NCBI GenBank assembly: GCA_031553505.1
Contig: JAVBLP010000024.1
Location: 1-51,737, forward strand
Length of the DNA: 51,737 bases
Source of the DNA: JAVBLP01 sp031553505
GTDB taxonomy: Bacteria > Elusimicrobiota > Endomicrobiia > Endomicrobiales > Endomicrobiaceae
Direction: 5' to 3'
The notes under the pieces are model-generated. The model made no database searches, had not been told where the DNA came from, and saw nothing but the letters and a program-made list of their open reading frames with translations. How positions within the stretch are numbered: position 1 is the first letter of the stretch; every line of letters starts with the position of its first letter. Shown here piece by piece: positions 1-8,374 of this stretch. The position numbers and the translations under genes were made by a program.

Positions 1-150
1 AGTATAGTATTCAGTTCAAACAGCGTAGGAAACGGTTTAGGCGGAGCGATATATGCGGATTTTTCAACGATGAGTTTTAGGGCAACAAATAATATGGTAT
101 TTAGTTTGAATGCTTCTGGAGGAGGAAGCGGAGGGGGAGCGCGAAACTGA
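1..150 (+). pseudogene. C-terminal end of a Pmp-like (GGAIY-repeat) surface protein, frame broken before an OmpA domain
   Basis: Frame 1 is open from the window edge and ends at TGA 148-150. It reads SIVFSSNSVGNGLGGAIYAD and continues to a glycine-serine-rich end. The GGAIY motif with nearby F/N-rich strands is typical of polymorphic outer-membrane (Pmp) or autotransporter beta-helix repeats, so this is probably the 3' end of a large surface-exposed protein. The Gly/Ser tract looks like a linker. The OmpA domain just downstream lies in the -1 frame and has no start of its own. One extra G in the run at 133-137 would join them as GGGSGGGSAKL. The gene could be a mutated, phase-variable or misread Pmp-OmpA fusion. 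Only the tail is in the window. Confidence 0.5.
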
Positions 151-434
151 CGCCGCAGGCGAAAGAGAATATAGCAACGCAGGCTGAAGAAATAAAGCAG
201 TTCTCATACAAAAAAGTAACCGTGGAAGGGCATACGGATTCAACGGGAAGCGATGCAGTGAACAAGAAGCTGTCAACGCAGAGGGCGAAAACAGTATATG
301 ACGAATTTGTAAGCGCGGGAATACCGGCTGAAAAGATGAGTTATATAGGATTTGGTTCATCGATGCCTGCGGCGACAAATAAGACGGCGGAAGGCAGGGC
401 GAAAAACAGAAGAGTAGAGATATTTGTCGAATAA
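105..434 (+). pseudogene. OmpA-like peptidoglycan-binding domain lacking its own start
   Basis: This frame is open from 105 to the stop at 432-434. From about 138 it encodes GSAKLTPQAKENIATQAEEI, then VEGHTDSTGS and NRRVEIFVE, the standard OmpA/MotB C-terminal fold. The family's peptidoglycan-contacting region (GHTDxxG, the R of QRA, NRRVEI) is present, so the domain would anchor an outer-membrane protein to the cell wall. The only in-frame start, GTG 222, would remove the first strand and helix, so translation from there is unlikely. It is best read as the C-terminal domain of the upstream Pmp-like gene, separated by a one-base shift. Confidence 0.6.
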
Positions 435-462
435 TAGGCATTAATAGTATAAGATTTTTGAA

Positions 463-524
463 AAAGAAGCAGCTTTTATTTTTAAGATTTAAAACTTAAA
501 AAACAAAGCTGTTTCTTTTGTTTT
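463..524 (+). terminator. Rho-independent terminator after the OmpA-like domain
   Basis: Arms 463-476 and 505-518 pair over 14 bp with one G-U pair, and a T-rich stretch follows. The hairpin sits 30 nt after the OmpA stop. Confidence 0.6.
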
Positions 525-535
525 AATAATATACA

Positions 536-564
536 TTGTGGTTTCTTAATATTTGATTTAAAAT
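536..564 (+). promoter_or_regulatory. Candidate sigma70 promoter for the M6 peptidase / PorV pair
   Basis: TTGTGG (536-541), a 17-nt spacer and TAAAAT (559-564). A 9-bp inverted repeat (546-554 with 561-569) overlaps the -10 and could be an operator. The -35 is weak. Confidence 0.35.
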
Positions 565-646
565 ATTAAATATAAACCAGACAGTATGTGTATTGAAAGC
601 TACCATTAAAATACATTGAAAGGACAAAGCTTTTTAACAAGATAAT

Positions 647-3600
647 ATGAAAAACATCAAGAATATACTTTTTCTCATTGCTTTACTTTTTTTATTTTTA
701 ACAGGCAGGGGATATGCGGTACCCGCAAGCCCGGAGCCGTTTGAAGCAGAACAGCCCGACGGTACGAAAATAACACTGCAGATGAAAGGGGACGAGTTTT
801 ACGGCTGGACGGAAGATAAAGAAGGTTATACTGTTTTGAGGGATAATGAAACAAAAGAATGGTACTACGCGGAGCAAGCAACAGACGGCAATCTCCGAAA
901 AACATCTTACAAAGTAGGAAAAACATACCCGGGTTCCCGAGGACTTTCAAAACATATCAAAAACAGGAACTTTAAACAAGAAATTGAAAAACAAAAAACA
1001 TTAATGCAGCCGAAAGAATCTATGCAAAAGGCTGCCGGTAAAATTGCCGGCATTATGTCGGCGCAGCCTTCACAGGCATTGGCAAAAAATTCTTCAATTC
1101 AGGCTGCCCCTGCCGCAAGAACTTATAAACATCTCGTAATACTTGTGGCATTTTCGGATAAAGATTTCCGCGTGCCTAATGTCAAACAAACTTTTGAAAA
1201 ATTTTTTAACCAAGCCGGATACTATGACTCCGGAGCGCAGGGCTCAGTCAGGGATTTTTATAGCGAAACGTCTTATGGCAAACTTAATGTCGAGAGTGTT
1301 GTGACCGATGTAATAACGCTTGATAAAACGTGTTATTACTATGCCGGAAGCAGGTATGATAATGCCAGGGAAATGGTAACAGAAGCATTGAGTAAATTAA
1401 ACCAGACCGGTTTTTCATTTGAACAGTTTGATGACGACGGTGACGGCACTATTGATTTTATAACAATTCTTCACTCCGGCGGAGGACTTGAAGCGGGCGC
1501 TCCGCAAACCATGTGGTCTCATAAAAGCTCGGTTTTTCCGAATTTTAACACATGGGACGGAAAAAGGATTACGGTTTATAATACTATTCCGGAATTGAGA
1601 GGAAGCAATGAGTCTTTGGCGCAGATTACAAGAATCGGCGTATCATGCCACGAATTAGGCCACGCCATGCTCGGTCTGCCGGATTTGTATGATACAACCG
1701 GCGCAAGCGAAGGCGTAGGTGATTTTTGTTTAATGGGCGGAGGAAGCTGGAATAATAACGGCGCTTCTCCTTCATTATTAAGCGCTTGGTGTAAAATTAA
1801 ATCAGGTTTTGCGACTGCTACGGAAATAACCTCAAACGGAAGCTTTACGATAGGTGCCGCGTCTGTTAATGACACGGCATTTTATAAATTCAAGGGAGAC
1901 TCTTTCAATCAGAGTGAATATTTTTTGATTGAAAATCGAAAAGGTTCAGGGAACGACACATATTTGCCGGGTACGCAAAGAGGAATACTGATTTGGCATA
2001 TTGATGACAATATATCCAATAATAATAATTACCTCCATTATAAAGTCGATCTGGAGGAAGCGGACGGTTCAAATGCTTTGGCGCGAAATTATAACAGGGG
2101 AACTGACAATCACTATTTCCGCGCCGGAAATAAAACAGAATTTACCGATACCTCAAATCCGAACAGTAAAAGCTACAGCGGGTATCCTTCAAAAAATATA
2201 TCGCAAATATCGGCGGCAGGCACCACAATGAGTTTTATTGTAGGAGACGGTACGCAACACTCGGTAACTTCCATGACGCCTGTTTCATCTAAATTCGGAA
2301 GAACTGTTGCGGTTTCGGTTTTCGGTTCTCATCTTGTCGAAAATTCGTCAGTGAAACTTACAAAAGATTTTTCGGTTATCAATGCGTCATCAGTTACTTT
2401 TATTTCGGCAGGGCAAATTGACGCGATTTTTAACATACCCACAGGAGCTGCTACGGGCGGATGGGATATCGTTCTTACAAGCAGTACCGGTTACGGCGGT
2501 TCAATAAAAAAAGAAGCCGCGTTTACCGTTCTTGAAAATATATCGGTTACCGCGGTAAATAAAAATGCCGCGATTAAGGGTTCTCCTGTGACTTTGGAAT
2601 TAACAGGCACCCAGTTTGCAGATATCATGACGGCAAAACTTACAAGGACAGGATTGGAAATACAATCGTCAAGCATTATTGTCAGCTCGCCTAATTCAGC
2701 CAAATGTACATTTAATATTCCTGAAGAATTAGCTGACGATACGGTTTTTAATCTTGTGTTGACCAGTTCCGAAGGCGATTCCGTAACGCGGATAAGCGCG
2801 GTAACCGCTTATCCGGCTCCCGCAATCACTTCTTTTTCTCCTGCTGAAACTCCAGTGCCGAATACGGTTGTTATGACGGTTAACGGCGCCAATTTTATAT
2901 CAGGATATACTGCTTTTAAACTTAAAAAAAGAAACAGTACGCAGGTTATCATACCCACTGTTTACTATATGACAAGAACAACAGCCAATATGTTTTTTAC
3001 AGTTACGGATAATGATGCCGGCAAATGGCAGATTTACGTTATTTCGGGCGCTAATGAACAGGAATATGTTAATGAAGCCTTGTTTTCCATTAACTCCAAT
3101 AATAATGCAAACTTTACAGATATCGACCAGGATAACGAGATAACGTCAAAAATACGAGCGGCAAACGGATCGGAAAATGACGCATCCGTATTTATCCCCG
3201 CAAATACTTTTTCGGAGCCTTTAAATATTTCAGTTTATCAGGAAACGGGCCTTGTAATTCCCGGAGAAGATGAAGGTTTTACGCCCACAAACATAGGGCT
3301 GACCATTGACTCGGAAGGCATTCAGCCGTCAAAAGCCATAACTATAAAAATACCTTATACATCTTCTGATATAAACACTATACAAGAAGAACACCTTACA
3401 ATTGCGCGTTTTGATGAAATAACCCAAAAGTGGATAAGAATTGAATCATGGCTCGACAAACAAAATAAGCTTATCTGCGCAAACACAGACCATCTTTCAA
3501 CTTTTGCCATTTTAGGCATTGTGCAGCCTTATGAGCCTCCTGACCCGCCTGTTACAACTGAAGGGTTTAAGTATTATCCAAACCCGATAAAGCCGTCCAA

Positions 3601-3829
3601 AGGCAGCGGCTATGACAAGATGAATTTTACGGGGCTTTCAAGCGGTTCAACGATAAAAATATATACGATTTTAGGCCAGCTTGTACGCAGTATTACCGCG
3701 GGAACTGACGGTAAAGCCGTGTGGGACGCGAGAAATGACAGCGGCGACAATGTCGCCACGGGCGTTTATATAGCTTTGATACAGGATGGCGGAAGCAAGA
3801 AAAAAATAAAGATAGCGGTGGAAAGGTAA
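647..3829 (+). CDS. Secreted M6-family metallopeptidase with Ig-like repeats and a FlgD/T9SS-type C-terminal tail
   Basis: This 1060-residue protein starts with a signal peptide (cut near GYA, residue 24). An M6-type propeptide with PDGTKITLQ and GYTVL follows. The catalytic domain (about 155-460) carries the zinc motif HELGH at 335-339, followed by GLPDLYD. Two or three IPT/Ig-like domains (about 540-830) and a linker region come next. The last 70 residues start YYPNPI, contain IKIYTILGQLVR, and end GVYIALIQDGGSKKKIKIAV. That tail matches the beta-sandwich FlgD/Por-secretion C-terminal type. It is probably an exported protease that degrades extracellular protein. Its stop codon is followed directly by the PorV-like start, so the two genes are almost certainly co-transcribed and coupled. 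The substrate is unknown. Confidence 0.85.
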   Translation: MKNIKNILFLIALLFLFLTGRGYAVPASPEPFEAEQPDGTKITLQMKGDEFYGWTEDKEGYTVLRDNETKEWYYAEQATDGNLRKTSYKVGKTYPGSRGLSKHIKNRNFKQEIEKQKTLMQPKESMQKAAGKIAGIMSAQPSQALAKNSSIQAAPAARTYKHLVILVAFSDKDFRVPNVKQTFEKFFNQAGYYDSGAQGSVRDFYSETSYGKLNVESVVTDVITLDKTCYYYAGSRYDNAREMVTEALSKLNQTGFSFEQFDDDGDGTIDFITILHSGGGLEAGAPQTMWSHKSSVFPNFNTWDGKRITVYNTIPELRGSNESLAQITRIGVSCHELGHAMLGLPDLYDTTGASEGVGDFCLMGGGSWNNNGASPSLLSAWCKIKSGFATATEITSNGSFTIGAASVNDTAFYKFKGDSFNQSEYFLIENRKGSGNDTYLPGTQRGILIWHIDDNISNNNNYLHYKVDLEEADGSNALARNYNRGTDNHYFRAGNKTEFTDTSNPNSKSYSGYPSKNISQISAAGTTMSFIVGDGTQHSVTSMTPVSSKFGRTVAVSVFGSHLVENSSVKLTKDFSVINASSVTFISAGQIDAIFNIPTGAATGGWDIVLTSSTGYGGSIKKEAAFTVLENISVTAVNKNAAIKGSPVTLELTGTQFADIMTAKLTRTGLEIQSSSIIVSSPNSAKCTFNIPEELADDTVFNLVLTSSEGDSVTRISAVTAYPAPAITSFSPAETPVPNTVVMTVNGANFISGYTAFKLKKRNSTQVIIPTVYYMTRTTANMFFTVTDNDAGKWQIYVISGANEQEYVNEALFSINSNNNANFTDIDQDNEITSKIRAANGSENDASVFIPANTFSEPLNISVYQETGLVIPGEDEGFTPTNIGLTIDSEGIQPSKAITIKIPYTSSDINTIQEEHLTIARFDEITQKWIRIESWLDKQNKLICANTDHLSTFAILGIVQPYEPPDPPVTTEGFKYYPNPIKPSKGSGYDKMNFTGLSSGSTIKIYTILGQLVRSITAGTDGKAVWDARNDSGDNVATGVYIALIQDGGSKKKIKIAVER

Positions 3830-4747
3830 ATGAAAAAGATACGGATTATTCTACTATCGCTTGCAGTGTTAATGCCTTTTGCGGCTTTATCTTACGCCGC
3901 TTCAAAGGGCACTACCGGCGTGCCTTTCCTGGAGATGCAGGCAGGCGCGAGATATATCGGCATGGGCGGCGCGGGAACGGCGATAGCCGACGATTCCACA
4001 GTTATGTTCTGGAATCCCGGGCTTTTAGGCAAAATTACCGCGCATCATATAGATTTAATGCATTCTGTGTATTTGGAAGATACGTTTTATGATTATGCTT
4101 CGGTAATGTATAAAGTTACAAAAAGCCAGGGGCTAGGTTTATCGGTACAGTATTTTTCTTACGGAAATCTTGACGGTTTTGACAAAGACAGCGCTTCTAC
4201 CGGCAGTATGAATCCCGCGGATTTGGCTGTTGCCATAGGTTACGGCGTAAATATTAAGGGGTTTGGCATAGGCTTATCCGGAAAATTTATCCAGTCTGAG
4301 GTTACAAGTTCCGCCGAAACGTTTGCTTTAGATTTCGGCTTATCTTTCCCGAACCTGTTTAACGATAATTTATACTGGGGTGTTGCCGCCGCCAATATCG
4401 GAAGCGGCATAAAATATGACAAAGTTACGGAAGATTTGCCCGCGACTTACAGGTTTGGCGCGGGCTTTTATATTACCGATTATCTTTTAGCCGCCGCTGA
4501 TTTGGGATTTGTTAAAAATCGCGATATGTACGCGGCGCTAGGCGCGGAGTATGCGCTTCATCTTGGCGATGCCATGGCGGCGTATTTCAGGGCGGGGTAT
4601 AACACGGTTTCAGATACTGACGGCATAACGGGCTTAACGGCTGGTTTCGGCTTCGGATATAAGACATTTTTAATCAACTACGCTTTTGTTCCTTTCGGGG
4701 ATTTAGGAAATACGCACAGGCTGTCTTTAACTTATTTTTGGTTCTAA
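3830..4747 (+). CDS. PorV/PorQ-family outer-membrane beta-barrel protein
   Basis: This 305-residue protein has a signal peptide ending SYA (residue 23). The start of the mature protein, FLEMQAGARYIGMGGAGTAI followed by DDSTVMFWNPG, is the hallmark of the PorV/UPF0164 relatives of the FadL barrel. The rest alternates Gly/aromatic strands and ends in the aromatic YFWF, as barrel proteins do for BAM recognition. In type IX secretion, PorV shuttles cargo with a C-terminal sorting domain. The directly adjacent M6 peptidase has such a tail, so a carrier-cargo relation is plausible but not shown. ATG 3830 touches the upstream TAA. A strong terminator follows. Confidence 0.75.
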   Translation: MKKIRIILLSLAVLMPFAALSYAASKGTTGVPFLEMQAGARYIGMGGAGTAIADDSTVMFWNPGLLGKITAHHIDLMHSVYLEDTFYDYASVMYKVTKSQGLGLSVQYFSYGNLDGFDKDSASTGSMNPADLAVAIGYGVNIKGFGIGLSGKFIQSEVTSSAETFALDFGLSFPNLFNDNLYWGVAAANIGSGIKYDKVTEDLPATYRFGAGFYITDYLLAAADLGFVKNRDMYAALGAEYALHLGDAMAAYFRAGYNTVSDTDGITGLTAGFGFGYKTFLINYAFVPFGDLGNTHRLSLTYFWF

Positions 4748-4763
4748 AAAATATAAAAATCCA

Positions 4764-4800
4764 AAGCTGGGGCTTAAGGTTTAAGCCTCCGCTTTTTTTT
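4764..4800 (+). terminator. Strong Rho-independent terminator after the M6/PorV operon
   Basis: Arms 4764-4777 and 4781-4794 form a 14-bp stem (one mismatch, one G-U) around a 3-nt loop, running into a T tract to 4800. Confidence 0.85.
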
Positions 4801-4841
4801 GTATAATATCACCGATATATAATTATTTTAAGGGGCGGATT

Positions 4842-6083
4842 ATGAATATTTACATGTTTTTAATTATCGGTTTTTTAGTTGCCGTGTATTTGGTTGAAAC
4901 TATAGCGGACATCTTAAACGTTAAAAACCTTTCAAATGACATTCCTTCCGAATTTGAGGGCTATTATGACAAAGAAAAGTACGCAAAAGCCCAGTCTTAC
5001 CTTAAAACAAGGACAAATTTTTCAATTTTTTCGGCTTCTTTCTTTCTTGTAATCCAGGTAATATTTATCGCCGCAGGCGGGTTTAACCTTGTTGATAATA
5101 TAGCGCGTTCCTTTGGCTTCGGGCAAGTGGTTACGGGGCTTATTTTTGCGGGTGTTTTGCTGCTCCTTTTAGAGATCTTTAAAATACCGTTTGCCGCTTA
5201 CAGCATATTCGTAATAGAAGAAAAATTCGGCTTTAACAGGACTACCGTAAAAACATTTATATCCGACTTGCTAAAAAGCCTGATAATAGGCGCGATAATA
5301 GGCGCGGCGATATTTGCGGCGGTAATATGGTTTTTCTCAAGCTTTGGCGCGTTTGCGTGGCTTTACGCTTTTGCGGCTGTTGTCATTTTTGAGCTTTTTA
5401 TAACATTTGTTTATCCGGTAACAATAATGCCGCTTTTTAATAAATTTACTCCTCTTGAAGACGGCGAACTTAAAACGTCCGTTGAAAACTACGCAAAACA
5501 GGAAAATTTTAAAATGAAAGGCCTGTTTAAGATGGACAACTCAAAACGTTCCACAAAATCAAACGCTTTCTTTACGGGCTTCGGGAAATTCCGCAGGATA
5601 GTTTTGTTTGACACTCTTATAGAAAAACATACAGTTGACGAACTTACAAGCGTTTTGGCGCACGAAATGGGGCATTTTAAGCTGGGGCATATATTAAGGC
5701 AGATGGTGTTTTCCTTTGTAATGACGGGTTTTATGTTCTTTCTGCTTTCGCTTTTTATAAAGTCGCCGTGGCTTTTTGAAGCTTTTAAAATGCAGTACCA
5801 GTCGGTATACGCGGGCATAATATTTTTCGGTTTTTTGTATATGCCGGTTTCGCTTGTGATAGGAGTTATTTCAAGTTATTTTTCAAGAAAACACGAGTAT
5901 GAAGCCGATTATTACGCTGTTACCACTTATAAAAAACCCGACGCGATGGCGGACGCGCTTAAAAAACTTTCCGTTGACAACCTCTCTAACCTCCATCCGC
6001 ATCCGTTTAAGGTGGGTTTGGAGTATTCGCACCCTCCGGTGCTTGACAGGATTAAAGCAATAAAAAATATAAAAATAAGCTGA
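4842..6083 (+). CDS. Ste24-type M48 membrane metallopeptidase
   Basis: This 413-residue integral membrane protein has about seven hydrophobic segments. The zinc motif HEMGH is at residues 274-278 and the third ligand is in EYEAD (Glu about 354), the signature of M48 peptidases of the Ste24/CAAX protease branch. NNSKRSTKSNAFFTG before the HExxH is also typical of Ste24. In bacteria such enzymes act in membrane-protein quality control, and prenyl substrates are not expected. GGGGCGG upstream supports ATG 4842. The M42 peptidase starts 25 nt after the stop, so the two are probably one transcript. Confidence 0.88.
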   Translation: MNIYMFLIIGFLVAVYLVETIADILNVKNLSNDIPSEFEGYYDKEKYAKAQSYLKTRTNFSIFSASFFLVIQVIFIAAGGFNLVDNIARSFGFGQVVTGLIFAGVLLLLLEIFKIPFAAYSIFVIEEKFGFNRTTVKTFISDLLKSLIIGAIIGAAIFAAVIWFFSSFGAFAWLYAFAAVVIFELFITFVYPVTIMPLFNKFTPLEDGELKTSVENYAKQENFKMKGLFKMDNSKRSTKSNAFFTGFGKFRRIVLFDTLIEKHTVDELTSVLAHEMGHFKLGHILRQMVFSFVMTGFMFFLLSLFIKSPWLFEAFKMQYQSVYAGIIFFGFLYMPVSLVIGVISSYFSRKHEYEADYYAVTTYKKPDAMADALKKLSVDNLSNLHPHPFKVGLEYSHPPVLDRIKAIKNIKIS

Positions 6084-6108
6084 AGGGCTTTGCCCCGGGA
6101 GAAAACAA

Positions 6109-7149
6109 ATGGATAAACTTCTTAAAGATTTGCTGATGTCTGACGGGATTTCCGGATATGAGGAAAATGCCGCTAAAATTATGACGGACACCCTTTCCAA
6201 AAGCTGCGACAGCGTTGAAACCGACAACTTCGGCAACGTTATCGGCAAACGCGGCAAAGGCAAAAAAAAGATAATGATAGCCGCGCATATGGACGAAATC
6301 GGCATGGTAGTTAAGTACGTAAACGAAAAAGGCTTTATTTACTTTATAAAAATCGGCGGAATAAACGATAATATCCTTCCCGGAAAAACAGTAAGAATCA
6401 TAAATAAAAAAGGCGAGCAGATAACAGGCATCATAGGCACAAAACCGCCGCACCTTATGAACGATGAAGAAAGAAAAGTGCCGATAAAATTTGAAAATAT
6501 GTTTATAGATATCGGGCTTGCTTCAAGAGAAGAGGCGCTGAAAGTTATAGATATCGGCGACCAGATAATATTTGAGCCGAACGCCGGGGTTTTAAGCGGT
6601 GATTTTTACTACGGCAAAGCGGCGGATAACAGAATCAGTTGTTACGCTATGGCAAAAGTGATGGAGAAACTCCCAAAAAATATTGACGCTGAAATTTACG
6701 CCTGCGCAACGGCCCAGGAAGAAGTTGGTTTAAAAGGCGGAAAAACTGCCTCTTTTAAAGTTAACCCTGATTTTGCCCTTATTATAGACACTACGGTTGC
6801 CGGAGACATGCCGGGAATTGAAGAAAAAACGTCAAATTTAAAGCTTGGCAAAGGCGTAGCGATAACTATGATAGAAGCTTCCGGCAGGGGGACTATCGTT
6901 CCGCAAAAAATCAGAAGGATCATGATGGAAGCGGCAAAAGAAAATAAAATTCCGCATCAGATAGATATTATTGACGGCGGAATGACGGACGGCGCGATAA
7001 TTTACACAAACAGGGAAGGTGTTTTAACGGGTATTTTAAGCATACCGACAAGATATATACACGCCCCTTCTTCCGTGTTTAACATAAAAGATATAGATTC
7101 CGCGGTTGATTTAGCGGTTAAAACAATAGAAAAGATAGTTAATAATTAA
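6109..7149 (+). CDS. M42-family aminopeptidase
   Basis: This 346-residue cytosolic di-metal aminopeptidase of the M42 (PepA/FrvX/TET-like) family has the ordered ligands and catalytic residues: H60 and D62 in AAHMDEIG, bridging D173 in AADNR, E204/E205 in AQEEVG, D227 in DTTVAGD and H318 near YIHAPSS. It would trim N-terminal residues from peptides, often as a dodecamer. GGGAGA lies 9 nt upstream. The gene follows the M48 peptidase. Its stop lies inside the left inverted repeat of the four-helix-bundle element, so that element inserted at or against the end of this gene. Confidence 0.88.
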   Translation: MDKLLKDLLMSDGISGYEENAAKIMTDTLSKSCDSVETDNFGNVIGKRGKGKKKIMIAAHMDEIGMVVKYVNEKGFIYFIKIGGINDNILPGKTVRIINKKGEQITGIIGTKPPHLMNDEERKVPIKFENMFIDIGLASREEALKVIDIGDQIIFEPNAGVLSGDFYYGKAADNRISCYAMAKVMEKLPKNIDAEIYACATAQEEVGLKGGKTASFKVNPDFALIIDTTVAGDMPGIEEKTSNLKLGKGVAITMIEASGRGTIVPQKIRRIMMEAAKENKIPHQIDIIDGGMTDGAIIYTNREGVLTGILSIPTRYIHAPSSVFNIKDIDSAVDLAVKTIEKIVNN

Positions 7150-7177
7150 TAAGTAATAAGTAAAAAGTAACAAATTT
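7144..7177 (+). repeat. Left 34-bp inverted repeat of the four-helix-bundle element
   Basis: It begins AATTAATAAGTAATAAG and overlaps the last codons and stop of the M42 peptidase gene. Confidence 0.75.
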
Positions 7178-7183
7178 GGAGAG

Positions 7184-7508
7184 ATGCTGGCTTCTGTAAA
7201 AGTATCAAAACTCAGTCAAACTTTATCAATATCTCTGTGATAAAAATGAGTTTGTTTTATCAAAGCAGCTTTTGCGTTCCGGCACAAGCATAGGGGCCAA
7301 TATTGCAGAATCAGAGTTTTTGATTAGCAGGAAAGAGTTTATTCCGAAGACTCAAATAGCTCTTAAGGAGTGTGCAGAAACCCATTACTGGTTAGAATTG
7401 CTTTATGACACAGACCTCATTAATGAAAAAGAATTTATGAGCATAGATGCAGATTGTATTGAATTGTTGAAAATATTAACCTCTGTAATAAAAAAATTGA
7501 AACAGTAA
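7184..7508 (+). pseudogene. Four-helix-bundle (S23/IVP-like) protein with an N-terminal frame break
   Basis: Frame 3 reads YQNSVKLYQYLCDKNEFVL, then SKQLLRSGTSIGANIAES and on to LLKILTSVIKKLKQ. This is the conserved core of the small four-helix-bundle family encoded in 23S rRNA intervening sequences. The homologous N-terminus extends back to 7200, but TAA at 7197-7199 blocks that frame. An ATG with GGAG in front at 7184 reads MLASVK in frame 2, and a one-base shift near 7200 would join the two into a normal protein of about 107 residues. The only in-frame start, TTG 7272, would remove the first helix. The gene is either inactivated or affected by a sequence error. These proteins bind nucleic acid or pair with partners; no enzyme activity is known. 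Confidence 0.65.
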
Positions 7509-7542
7509 AAATTTATTATTTTTTACTTATTCCTTATTAATT
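7509..7542 (-). repeat. Right 34-bp inverted repeat of the four-helix-bundle element
   Basis: Reverse complement of 7144-7177 with three differences. It begins directly after the gene's stop codon and ends 10 nt before the next gene. Confidence 0.75.
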
Positions 7543-7552
7543 GGAACTGTCT

Positions 7553-8374
7553 ATGTTAAACTTCTGTATTCTCGCAAGCGGCTCAAGCGGAAACTGTTCG
7601 GTTATCTGGACCGATAAAGCCGCCGTTTTAATAGACTGCGGCTGCAGCGCAAGATATATTACCGAAAACCTTTTAAATCTGGGCATAGATCCGCAAAACC
7701 TGACCGCGGCAGTCATTACGCACGCCCATATAGACCACATAAGCTCTTCCGGGCTTACTTTCCTTTGTAAAAATAATATTCCAGTGTATTTTCACGATGA
7801 TATTTTGGATGATGTTTATGAAAAGTACGGCAGCAAGGCCGATTCCTGCGACTGCGTGCCATATGATGATGCTTTTAAAATAAAAAACATAACAATAAAC
7901 CCGTTTGACGTTCACCATAAGGACGGCAAAATATCGCGCACGCTCGGTTTTACGTTTTCCGCGCCCGTACAAGGCAGAAAGTATAAAATAGGTTATGTTA
8001 CTGATACGGGAAAGGTGTGCAAAAATATGGCAGGCGCACTTGCCGACAGCAATATTTTGGTTATTGAATCTAACTACGATAAAATTATGCTGGATTCCAG
8101 CTTCCGGCCTTATGAAAATAAAAAGTGGGTTTTAAGCGAATGGGGCCACCTCGCGAATGAAGACTGCGCGAAAGCGGTCGCGGACATAAAAGAGCTTTCA
8201 ACAGCCAAAGACAGCTTAAAGTACGTTTTTCTGGCGCATTTGAGCAGGCATCACAATAAGCCGGAAATAGCTTTAAAAGCCGCGAAAGCAGAGTTGTCCG
8301 CAAGGGAAATGAGCGGCATAAACCTTTTTGTGGCAAGAAGGAATGAAAGATGCAGAGCAATAAAAATAAGCTGA
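7553..8374 (+). CDS. WalJ/YycJ-like metallo-beta-lactamase-fold hydrolase
   Basis: This protein of about 273 residues opens with FCILASGSSGNCSVI, the characteristic start of the WalJ/YycJ branch. The metal motif HAHIDH follows (H57, H59, D61, H62). Relatives are proposed 5' exonucleases linked to DNA repair and cell-wall control. ATG 7553 is preferred because the family aligns from MLNFCILASGSSGN and GGAA lies 8 nt upstream; a TTG at 7541 would lie in the inverted repeat. The C-terminus overlaps the next gene by 25 nt, indicating coupling with the glycosylase and possibly a shared DNA-repair role. Confidence 0.78.
   Translation: MLNFCILASGSSGNCSVIWTDKAAVLIDCGCSARYITENLLNLGIDPQNLTAAVITHAHIDHISSSGLTFLCKNNIPVYFHDDILDDVYEKYGSKADSCDCVPYDDAFKIKNITINPFDVHHKDGKISRTLGFTFSAPVQGRKYKIGYVTDTGKVCKNMAGALADSNILVIESNYDKIMLDSSFRPYENKKWVLSEWGHLANEDCAKAVADIKELSTAKDSLKYVFLAHLSRHHNKPEIALKAAKAELSAREMSGINLFVARRNERCRAIKIS

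Larger units (their letters stand above)
7144..7542. mobile_element. IVS-like element: four-helix-bundle gene between 34-bp inverted repeats
   Basis: The left repeat (7144-7177) and right repeat (7509-7542) are inverted copies matching at 31 of 34 positions, and one of the three differences is a G-U pair in RNA. The interior of about 330 bp encodes only a four-helix-bundle (23S intervening-sequence type) protein, whose stop touches the right repeat. A transcript would fold into one long hairpin, as rRNA intervening sequences do, yet this copy sits between two protein genes. Mobility is inferred from the structure. Confidence 0.6.
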
